Shown one piece after another: positions 1 through 5,518 of a stretch of 11,018 nucleotides of DNA; the first letter of the stretch is position 1; the number at the start of each line of letters is the position of its first letter. The stretch covers positions 1 to 11,018 of the forward strand of contig NZ_CAKRCF010000067.1 in assembly GCF_934307085.1 (NCBI RefSeq). The letters run 5' to 3'. Origin of the DNA: an uncultured Anaerobutyricum sp. Its GTDB lineage: Bacteria > Bacillota > Clostridia > Lachnospirales > Lachnospiraceae. Under the pieces are notes generated by a model. It was given only the letters and a program-made list of their open reading frames with translations, was not told where the DNA came from and made no database searches. Both the position numbers and the translations under genes were made by a program.

Positions 1-204
1 CTGATAATGCATTTGACGGTCAATCCTTTGTCCCGTCACCATTCCACAATCTTTTAATATCTGTAGATGCTGTGATATTGCTGATTCACTGATTCCAAGC
101 TTCGCAGCCAATGCTTTCCCACAGTAATGATGTTCCAGTAAAAGCATAAGAATCTGGTACCGTGTTGGCATAGTAATAGTATGCAGTAATTCAATATCTG
201 TCAT
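1..204 (-). CDS. ArsR-family winged-helix transcriptional regulator (3' part beyond the window)
   Basis: Sixty-eight codons are visible from an ATG at 204; the gene runs off the left edge. A ribosome site GGAGGAG (208-214) lies 3 nt before the ATG, close but clear. The protein begins MTDIELLHTITMPTRYQILM, the usual ArsR opening in which a first helix and an xPTRxxIL segment precede the helix-turn-helix. Residues about 30-53 (KALAAKLGISESAISQHLQI) form the DNA-binding HTH with the ArsR-type SxxSQHLxxL recognition helix. The wing and any metal-binding or effector site lie outside the window, so the inducer cannot be stated; Cys28 and Cys53 are the only visible cysteines. The promoter and tandem operator just upstream suggest autorepression. 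The family call is strong; the regulated target and effector are unknown. Confidence 0.9.
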   Translation of the reverse strand, partial: MTDIELLHTITMPTRYQILMLLLEHHYCGKALAAKLGISESAISQHLQILKDCGMVTGQRIDRQMHYQ

Positions 205-220
205 TTTCTCCTCCAAAATA

Positions 221-250
221 AAGCATTTACTTAATTAAGCATTTACTTAA
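221..250 (-). promoter_or_regulatory. tandem operator repeats for the ArsR-type repressor
   Basis: The 14-bp sequence AAGCATTTACTTAA occurs exactly at 221-234 and 237-250 (16-bp period). On the minus strand each copy reads TTAAGTAAATGCTT and, with flanking bases, forms an inverted repeat TTAAG-N6-CTTAA, the size and AT-rich form typical of ArsR-family sites. The copies begin at the last base of the -10 box and cover the start of transcription, where a bound repressor would block initiation. Binding by the adjacent gene product is inferred. Confidence 0.75.
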
Positions 251-278
251 ATATAAAGGTTTTAAATACAAATGTCAA
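250..278 (-). promoter_or_regulatory. sigma-A promoter of the arsR-type gene
   Basis: On the minus strand a perfect -35 box TTGACA (278-273) is followed after exactly 17 nt by TATATT (255-250), one mismatch from consensus. The predicted start of transcription falls near 243, inside the operator repeats, about 40 nt before the ATG. Confidence 0.85.
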
Positions 279-288
279 GAACTAAAGA

Positions 289-358
289 TTCTGATTGAAC
301 AAAATCGCTGCATCGTAGCTTTCACAAGCCATCGCACAGCGATTTTGTTCAATCAGAA
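289..358. repeat. 22-bp perfect inverted repeat (long hairpin) overlapping the kinase stop codon
   Basis: Bases 289-310 and 337-358 are perfectly complementary over 22 bp, with a 26-nt loop (311-336). The right arm contains the TGA stop (353-355) of the upstream kinase-like gene, so the transcript would fold right from its last codon. It could serve as transcription terminator or 3' stabiliser for that gene, although no U-run follows the stem on the minus strand (it continues ATCTTTAG). It ends 10 bp before the arsR -35 box. Confidence 0.7.
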
Positions 359-946
359 ATTTTTAACACATTCTATTATTATTTTTTCACACATTTCATA
401 TCCTAATTCGGAACTATTAAGTGTCAGCGTATAATTTGCAGCCTTCCCCCATTTCTGGTCGGTATAGAAGTTATAATTTGCCATGCGCCTTTTATCTATA
501 TCGGACATCATTTTTACTGCTTCTTTTTCTGTTACATCGTATAATTTGCAGATTCTATCTGCTTTTTCTTTCTCATTTCCATGAATAAAAACATTAAGTA
601 CATCGTTCCTGTCTTTTAAAATAAAGTCTGCATTTCTTCCTATAATTGCACAGGGCTCTTCTTCAGCTATTTTTAAAATAATTTTTCGCTGTTCTTCATA
701 TAAAATATCTTCTACCGATTTTCCTGTAATATCTCTTCCTGAAAATGCATACGCAAATAACCCCTTCTTAGGAGATAGTTCTGCTTTTTCCTGAATATAT
801 TCTGGAGACAAACCTGATTGTTCTGCAATTCGGCTGATTATTTTTTTATCATAGTAAGCAATTCCAAGTTTTTTTGCGATTTTTTCTCCGATGAAACGTC
901 CGCCGCTTCCGAATTCTCTGCTGATTGTGATAATTTTCTTTTTCAT
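353..946 (-). CDS. cytidylate kinase-like family protein (AAK6 type)
   Basis: A 197-residue protein of the cytidylate-kinase-like P-loop family (PF13189 type). The start at 946 is chosen because AAGGAGG (954-960) lies 7 nt upstream; the ATG at 952 is too close to it and the TTG at 979 has no ribosome site. The opening KKIITISREFGSGGRFIGEK (about 2-22) is the family's glycine-rich nucleotide loop; a classical GxxxxGK[ST] Walker lysine is absent here. Other hallmarks are IIGRNADFIL (about 101-110) and a C-terminal lid KRRMANYNFYTDQKWG (about 152-167) with paired arginines. These proteins are common in Clostridia and mostly uncharacterised; they are not the essential Cmk, which has a different length and motif set. 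A nucleoside or nucleotide phosphotransfer role is inferred from the fold. It follows the MATE gene by 112 nt on the same strand and may be co-transcribed. Confidence 0.85.
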   Translation of the reverse strand: MKKKIITISREFGSGGRFIGEKIAKKLGIAYYDKKIISRIAEQSGLSPEYIQEKAELSPKKGLFAYAFSGRDITGKSVEDILYEEQRKIILKIAEEEPCAIIGRNADFILKDRNDVLNVFIHGNEKEKADRICKLYDVTEKEAVKMMSDIDKRRMANYNFYTDQKWGKAANYTLTLNSSELGYEMCEKIIIECVKNF

Positions 947-963
947 CTTCATTCCTCCTTCAA

Positions 964-1013
964 GGGAAGCACTCAACAAGTGCCGTACCCGGCAATTATT
1001 TTATAAAATTGCC
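964..1013. repeat. two small inverted repeats in the MATE-kinase gap
   Basis: GGCAATT (991-997) pairs with AATTGCC (1007-1013), and GCACT (969-973) pairs with AGTGC (979-983). They sit between the MATE stop and the kinase ribosome site. Neither is followed by a U-run on the minus strand, so they are not obvious terminators. Confidence 0.35.
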
Positions 1014-1058
1014 ATAGCTTCTTCTTTAATACTTTTTTCACAGCTTATTTGAATACTA

Positions 1059-2426
1059 TTAATTTAAAACACTAACTTTCGATTTCCTTATTTTTTTCAA
1101 AAATATATATCCCACAAGACAGGATACAAATTCCGTAATCGGAAATGCCCACCAAATTAATGAAATTCCTGCCTGACCATTTCTGGCAAGTACTGAAAAG
1201 ATTCCTGCAAGCGGAAGAATAATAATTAACTGTCTTAACAGCGATATTACAAGGGATTCCAGACCTCCATCTAATGCCTGATAAATGCCTTGATAGGCAA
1301 CATTAATTCCTGCAAAAATAAAGCTGATAGAAATGATTCGCATTGCACCGATAAAATATTCTCTTGACTGTCCAACGTTAAATAATGTTGCAAAAATCCC
1401 TGGAAATAGTTCGGTAATGACGATTCCTAAAATCATCAAGACAGCCGTATATATCAATCCATATTTGATTCCATCAGTAATTCTTTTTTTACTGTGCATT
1501 CCGTAAGCAAATGCAATAATTGGCGTAATTGCATCTCGAAGGCCAAATGCAAGGAATAATACAAACTGCTGTACTTTGTAAAACAGACCATACGCTGTCT
1601 GTGCAGAAGGGCTAAATTTTAAAATAAGATTCATCGCATATACCATAATGGACATTAATGCCTGTGCGATAATTGCCGGAAGACCTATAGCATAGATTTC
1701 TTTAATAATCGTGCCATCTGGCTTCATAAATTTTATGCCATGCTCAAATTCTTTATTTAATTTCATGTGGAAAATAAACAGCAGTACTGCAGATGCCACC
1801 TGCCCGATTACTGTCGCATATGCTGCACCTTTCACACCCATTTCAGGAAATGGGCCTAATCCATAAATTAAAATTGGGTCTAAAATAATATTTACTACCG
1901 CTCCAACAACCTGCCCAATCGTAGAATATAACGAACGTCCCGTTGCCTGTAACAGTTTTTCAAATAGTGAAAAGAAAATGATTCCAAAAGAAATCACACA
2001 GCATATCCGCAGATAACTTGTTGCCATTTGAAGGACCTGGGCATCCACCGTCTGCGTTAAAATATATGCCTTTACTCCAAAAATTCCAAACAACAGACAC
2101 ACAATATAAATAATTACACCAAGAAATAAACTATTTCCTGCAACCTTAGCTGCCTTTTTGTTATTTCCTTGTCCGAGTGTTCTTGCAAGAAGTGCATTCG
2201 TTCCTACTCCCGTTCCGATTCCTATTGCAACCATAAGCATCTGAATTGGAAAAACTAGTGTAAGTGCATTTAACGCAGCCTCACTTCCCACTCTCATATT
2301 TCCGACAAAGGCACTGTCCACAATATTGTAGACTGCCTGCAAGGCCATCGACAATATCATCGGGATTCCCATCTGAATCATCAAATGATTCACTGGCATA
2401 TCTTTCATTTTGTTACTTTCTTCCAT
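1059..2426 (-). CDS. MATE-family multidrug/cation antiporter
   Basis: A 455-residue inner-membrane protein with about 12 hydrophobic segments, matching the normal MATE length of 440-470. It exports substrates using a Na+ or H+ gradient. The start at 2426 is preferred: AGGAGG (2438-2443) lies 11 nt upstream. The ATG at 2453 has only a T-run upstream, which is part of a hairpin. Family marks are [12 protein letters not shown] (about 32-43, with the N-terminal helix-1 Asp37), [20 protein letters not shown] followed by DPILIYGLG (about 160-191), and in the second half [15 protein letters not shown] (about 295-309). The two halves are recognisable as the duplicated MatE domains. It resembles the DinF/MepA branch, but the substrate cannot be told. 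Its leader is dominated by an intrinsic-terminator-like hairpin, suggesting regulated read-through. Confidence 0.93.
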   Translation of the reverse strand: MEESNKMKDMPVNHLMIQMGIPMILSMALQAVYNIVDSAFVGNMRVGSEAALNALTLVFPIQMLMVAIGIGTGVGTNALLARTLGQGNNKKAAKVAGNSLFLGVIIYIVCLLFGIFGVKAYILTQTVDAQVLQMATSYLRICCVISFGIIFFSLFEKLLQATGRSLYSTIGQVVGAVVNIILDPILIYGLGPFPEMGVKGAAYATVIGQVASAVLLFIFHMKLNKEFEHGIKFMKPDGTIIKEIYAIGLPAIIAQALMSIMVYAMNLILKFSPSAQTAYGLFYKVQQFVLFLAFGLRDAITPIIAFAYGMHSKKRITDGIKYGLIYTAVLMILGIVITELFPGIFATLFNVGQSREYFIGAMRIISISFIFAGINVAYQGIYQALDGGLESLVISLLRQLIIILPLAGIFSVLARNGQAGISLIWWAFPITEFVSCLVGYIFLKKIRKSKVSVLN

Positions 2427-2453
2427 TCTTTTTTCGTCCTCCTTTTCCGCCAT

Positions 2454-2511
2454 AAAAAAAGTGCATAGCTGTCAGATAAGCTGGACTTACGCTGACAGGC
2501 TACACACTTTT
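2454..2511 (-). terminator. terminator-like hairpin in the 5' leader of the MATE gene (possible attenuator)
   Basis: On the minus strand the stem (2511-2492 with 2475-2457) has a perfect CTGTCAG/CTGACAG core and an outer AAAAGTG/CACTTTT part, with a small mismatched internal loop. It is followed by a run of seven T (2460-2454), the form of an intrinsic terminator. It starts at the predicted transcription start of the MATE promoter and ends 10 nt before the MATE ribosome site. A simple 3' terminator of the upstream gene is unlikely because that gene already has one at 2555-2601. The loop shares AGCGTAARTCCAG with that other hairpin. Confidence 0.65.
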
Positions 2512-2517
2512 AATGGC

Positions 2518-2544
2518 ATTATAAACTTTAACAATGTACGACAA
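2518..2544 (-). promoter_or_regulatory. probable promoter of the MATE gene
   Basis: A perfect minus-strand -10 box TATAAT (2523-2518) has TTGTCG (2544-2539) 15 nt upstream as a possible -35, which is short spacing and a 4/6 match. The start of transcription would fall at about 2511, at the base of the leader hairpin. Confidence 0.55.
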
Positions 2545-2554
2545 AAATACACAT

Positions 2555-2601
2555 AAAAAACGAGTAGCAAAACTGGATTTACGCTAGTTTGCTACTCGTT
2601 T
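2555..2601 (-). terminator. intrinsic terminator of the AI-2E-family gene
   Basis: AAACGAGTAGCAAA (2558-2571) pairs perfectly with TTTGCTACTCGTTT (2588-2601) over 14 bp. On the minus strand the stem is followed by six T (2560-2555). It begins 53 bp beyond the AI-2E-family stop codon. The loop carries AGCGTAAATCCAG, nearly the same as in the MATE leader hairpin. Confidence 0.85.
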
Positions 2602-2654
2602 GAAAACTATTATATTTCCCTTTTCTCAAAAAGTCAAATGAAAAATTTTACTAT

Positions 2655-3782
2655 TTATATACTTATCTTCTTGCTTCGCAATCTCCGATTTGCATCATCT
2701 TTGAGCAACACATACAACACTGCCGTGACCGGTATCGCAAATATCATTCCAAGAACACCAAAGAGATTACCGCCAATTAATGCTGCACTCAAAGTCCAGA
2801 GTGGAGCGAGCCCTACAGAACCGCCAACTACTCTTGGGTAGATGAACTGGTTTTCAATAAACTGCACGACCTGATACACAACAATACTTAAAATTGCTTT
2901 CCATGGATCTACCATTACGATGAGCAATGCTCCAATAAAGCAGGAAGCAAATGCTCCAATGTATGGAATAAAGGAAAGGATTGCTGTCAGTACGGCAATC
3001 AGGTTTGCATATGGCAGGCGGAATATAGTAAATGCAATGAATATTAATAATCCGAGGATAACTGCCTCTATGCACTGACCAGAAAAGAACTTGGAATATG
3101 TTTCATTGACAAGGCTTGATATGTAACAAATCTTATCAGCATGCTTTTTTGATAAGTGGGCATAAATCATTTTTTTACATTGTCTTGTTAGAGATACTTT
3201 GCTTAATAATACATAGATAGCGATAATAAATCCCATCATTACATTCATTGCCACCCCAAAGGCGGACGTTGTCGCATCTACTACTTTTCCAAGAGCATTT
3301 CCCACATTGCCTACATTGCCAGTTATCTGAGTCATCAGCTTATTGAAATCCCAAGAAGTAACCTCTCTGGAAATCCATGCAGTATCCATTCCATTACTTC
3401 GCAGCCAAGATAACCACTTTGGCATATTTTCCATAAAAACGTTGTAAATGCTTCTTACCGATGCAACGAGTCCTGGCACGAACATCGTATACACGATTCC
3501 GATTAAAAGAACGATGCACGCTAATGTTGCAAATAAACTGAGGCTTGTTACTGGCATTTTCTTTAATTGTGGATATTTCTTTTTTAATTTTGTAAAAAGC
3601 CTCTCAAACATTTTCATTGGTACATTTAAGACGAAAGCAAGAATCAGACCTACCATAATAGGCAGAGTCAGTGCCACTCCTCTTTGCAGCATCTTAATTA
3701 CTTCCGAAAAATGCATGAGCAAGGCAAATAGTACTACTCCAAATGTGATAAGTAAAAGACTTCTTTTTGTTTCTTTTTCCAT
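2655..3782 (-). CDS. AI-2E family transporter (PF01594-type membrane protein)
   Basis: A 375-residue polytopic membrane protein of the AI-2E exporter/YtvI-like family. The ATG at 3782 (MEKETKRSLL) is preferred; a TTG at 3833 would add 17 residues but has no ribosome site. GGGAG lies 14 nt before the ATG, wider than usual, so the start is only moderately sure. Hydrophobic segments lie near 9-24, 34-54, 82-107, 174-194, 239-256, 258-290, 295-308 and 331-360, with a large soluble section (about 108-172) typical of the family. C-terminal hallmarks are FIPYIGAF (271-278) and ENQFIYPRVVGGSVGLAPLW (310-329). Family members have been linked to AI-2 export or Na+/H+ antiport, but most are uncharacterised, so the substrate is not assigned. 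It follows trxB on the same strand, with a 125-bp gap that contains -10-like boxes. Confidence 0.9.
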   Translation of the reverse strand: MEKETKRSLLLITFGVVLFALLMHFSEVIKMLQRGVALTLPIMVGLILAFVLNVPMKMFERLFTKLKKKYPQLKKMPVTSLSLFATLACIVLLIGIVYTMFVPGLVASVRSIYNVFMENMPKWLSWLRSNGMDTAWISREVTSWDFNKLMTQITGNVGNVGNALGKVVDATTSAFGVAMNVMMGFIIAIYVLLSKVSLTRQCKKMIYAHLSKKHADKICYISSLVNETYSKFFSGQCIEAVILGLLIFIAFTIFRLPYANLIAVLTAILSFIPYIGAFASCFIGALLIVMVDPWKAILSIVVYQVVQFIENQFIYPRVVGGSVGLAPLWTLSAALIGGNLFGVLGMIFAIPVTAVLYVLLKDDANRRLRSKKISI

Positions 3783-3851
3783 TAAAAATATCAGCTCTCC
3801 CTTCTTTATAACATTTACTATCTTAGAATTCAAGAATGCCCAGACATCCTT

Positions 3852-3862
3852 ATTATATTATA
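3852..3862 (-). promoter_or_regulatory. candidate -10 region for the AI-2E-family gene
   Basis: Two overlapping minus-strand TATAAT boxes (3862-3857 and 3857-3852) lie in the gap after trxB, about 70 nt before the chosen ATG. No convincing -35 box is seen at 16-18 nt. Confidence 0.4.
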
Positions 3863-3907
3863 CCTGATTCTGACATTTACATTTATTTTCGTTTCTATAT
3901 CTTTTTC

Positions 3908-4831
3908 TTATATCTGGTGAGCCAAATATTCCTCAATATAATGAGAGGCTGTCGCACCATCCGCTACAGCAGTCACAACCTGACGAAGTGCCTTTGTACG
4001 GACATCTCCGATGGCAAATACACCTGGGATATTTGTTCTTGTGGATTCATCTGCTACGATATACCCCGCCTCATCCATATCAAGAATACCTTCGAACAGC
4101 TCCGATGCCGGCTTTCTTCCGATACTGATAAATGCACCATCTACAGCGATTTCTGTATCTTCTCCTGTCTTTACATTATGCAGTTTCGCTCCAGTAAGTT
4201 TTTTCTCATATAAAAATTCACTGACTGTTGTATCCCAGTAAAATTCAATATTCTCAGTTTCTTCTAACTGCTTGTGGTATACCTTGGTGGCACGAAGGGA
4301 ATCTCTTCTGTGAACAAGGATAACCTTTTCACAGATTCTTGATAAAGTCATCGCGTCCGCTGCCGCAGTATTGCCGCCGCCGACAATCATAACAGTCTTA
4401 TTTCTGTAAAACATACCGTCACAAGTTGCACAATATCCGACACCACGGCCAACCAGTTCCTTTTCTCCCGGAACTCCAAGTTCTCTTGGCACAGCACCGG
4501 TAGCGATAATTACTGTCTTTGCCTTAAATGTTCCTTCACTGCTTTCTACTATTTTAATATCATTAGAGAAATCAACACTCAGCACTTCCGCAAGCTCTGT
4601 CTCCGCGCCAAAGCGTTCTGCACCCTGCTCCATCTTTTCCGCAAGGCTAAATCCATCAATTCCTTCCTCAAATCCTGGATAATTATCAATCTGAGAAGTG
4701 AGTGCCATCTGCCCTCCGGCAGACAGCTTTTCAAGAACCATTGTGCTAAGTCCGGCTCTCGCACAATACAAAGCTGATGTATATCCGCCCGGGCCTCCTC
4801 CGATAATTACTACATCATATATTTTTCCCAT
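3908..4831 (-). CDS. trxB: thioredoxin reductase (NADPH)
   Basis: A 307-residue cytoplasmic flavoprotein that moves electrons from NADPH through FAD and a redox disulfide to thioredoxin. The start at 4831 (MGKIYDVVII) is chosen because AGGAAGGA lies 8 nt upstream; the in-frame ATG at 4852 lacks a ribosome site and would add seven residues. Domains in order: FAD-binding GGGPGG (11-16); NADPH domain with the active-site CATC (134-137, in CATCDG), GGGNTA (151-156) and the 2'-phosphate-recognising HRRDSLR (174-180), which supports NADPH over NADH; then the C-terminal FAD motif GVFAIGDV (270-277). All catalytic residues are present and the length is normal. It begins 24 nt after the trxA stop, so the two form an operon that supplies reducing power to ribonucleotide reductase, peroxiredoxins and similar enzymes. 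Confidence 0.96.
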   Translation of the reverse strand: MGKIYDVVIIGGGPGGYTSALYCARAGLSTMVLEKLSAGGQMALTSQIDNYPGFEEGIDGFSLAEKMEQGAERFGAETELAEVLSVDFSNDIKIVESSEGTFKAKTVIIATGAVPRELGVPGEKELVGRGVGYCATCDGMFYRNKTVMIVGGGNTAAADAMTLSRICEKVILVHRRDSLRATKVYHKQLEETENIEFYWDTTVSEFLYEKKLTGAKLHNVKTGEDTEIAVDGAFISIGRKPASELFEGILDMDEAGYIVADESTRTNIPGVFAIGDVRTKALRQVVTAVADGATASHYIEEYLAHQI

Positions 4832-4855
4832 TGTATTCTTCCTTCCTATCATAAA

Positions 4856-5176
4856 TTATAAATTTTCTTCGATAAATGCCTCTATCTTTGCCTTAGAATC
4901 CGGTGCAACAATACTTCCTGCAATCTCACCATTCTTAAATATAATAAGAGTTGGAATTGTATCAACACCATACTCTTCCGCAATTTCCGCTGCATCATCA
5001 ATATCTAATTTAGCAAAAATAAGCTTATCCTCCTGCTGACTTGCAATCTTATCAAAAGCCGGTGCGATTCTTCGACAATACGTACACCATGGAGCCCAGA
5101 AGTCTACAATAACTGGCTTATCTACTTCTGAAATCTGCTGTTTAAAAGTTTCTTTCGTAAGATTTATTATTGACAT
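4856..5176 (-). CDS. trxA: thioredoxin with atypical WCTYC active site
   Basis: A 106-residue thioredoxin, full length for the family, with no signal peptide, so cytoplasmic. The ATG at 5176 has AGGAGG (5184-5189) 7 nt upstream. The fold markers are VIVDFWAPWC (22-31), the active site at Cys31 and Cys34, the cis-proline loop TIPT (Pro75) and the C-terminal helix. The residues between the cysteines are Thr-Tyr rather than the usual Gly-Pro, giving WCTYC. In thioredoxin-fold proteins this dipeptide tunes redox potential, so the protein may be less reducing than classical TrxA or have a specialised partner. Being first in an operon with trxB argues that it is a true substrate of that reductase. 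It lies divergent from the enoate reductase gene. Confidence 0.95.
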   Translation of the reverse strand: MSIINLTKETFKQQISEVDKPVIVDFWAPWCTYCRRIAPAFDKIASQQEDKLIFAKLDIDDAAEIAEEYGVDTIPTLIIFKNGEIAGSIVAPDSKAKIEAFIEENL

Positions 5177-5236
5177 AATTTTTCCTCCTGTTTTTATTTC
5201 ATTCTACTTTATCTCTGTTAAAAATGGTTGTCCCTT

Positions 5237-5245
5237 ATGATACCA
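5237..5245 (-). promoter_or_regulatory. candidate extended -10 box for trxA-trxB
   Basis: Minus strand TGGTATCAT matches the TGnTATAAT extended -10 form with one mismatch in the hexamer. It lies about 60 nt before the trxA ATG. No good -35 box is visible. Confidence 0.35.
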
Positions 5246-5282
5246 CATTTTTTAGAACTTTACTCCTTTTTTGTTACTATTT

Positions 5283-5352
5283 AATTCATTAGATAAACTA
5301 CAGACGAAGACAGCCACTTCTCTCTTCTCGGGCGTCTGTTCGCTAATGAATT
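5283..5352. repeat. two-stage hairpin in the trxA/enoate-reductase divergent region
   Basis: The outer arms AATTCATTAG (5283-5292) and CTAATGAATT (5343-5352) are perfectly complementary over 10 bp. The inner arms ACAGACG (5300-5306) and CGTCTGT (5333-5339) pair over 7 bp, with a 26-nt loop. It lies upstream of both divergent genes and downstream of none, so it is not a normal terminator; it could insulate or regulate. Function unknown. Confidence 0.55.
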
Positions 5353-5390
5353 TAATAGATAACTTCTATCAATCTGCATAGTGTTTTCGA

Positions 5391-5420
5391 TTGATAATCC
5401 TCCTCAATAGTAAGTATAAT
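5391..5420 (+). promoter_or_regulatory. strong promoter of the enoate reductase gene
   Basis: TTGATA (5391-5396) and a perfect TATAAT (5415-5420) are separated by 18 nt. Transcription would start near 5427, leaving a leader of about 92 nt. The quality of the boxes fits the strong ribosome site and biased codon use of the gene. Confidence 0.75.
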
Positions 5421-5443
5421 AGAGTTATTGAACACTGTTAAAA

Positions 5444-5469
5444 TAGTATGTTTAACTAGTATTTTTAAC
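5444..5469 (+). repeat. tandem 13-bp repeat in the enoate reductase leader
   Basis: TAGTATGTTTAAC (5444-5456) is directly followed by TAGTATTTTTAAC (5457-5469), with one mismatch. GTTAAAA at 5437-5443 pairs with TTTTAAC at the end of the second copy. It sits 17-42 nt after the predicted transcription start, a position suited to an operator or leader element. Confidence 0.5.
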
Positions 5470-5518
5470 TCAATTTTTTGTACTACGAATGACAATCATT
5501 TTTTAGGAGGGTTTCATA

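Noticed and set aside
2451..2453. Upstream ATG as the MATE start
   Set aside because: It directly follows the U-run of the leader hairpin and has no ribosome site; the ATG at 2426 has AGGAGG.
3448..3867. A 139-codon plus-strand ORF opposite the AI-2E-family gene
   Set aside because: It is antisense to a well-supported membrane protein and shows no family motif.
5283..5518. Riboswitch upstream of the enoate reductase
   Set aside because: The main hairpin lies before the predicted promoter and so would not be in the leader; no known aptamer core is recognised in the remaining ~92 nt.
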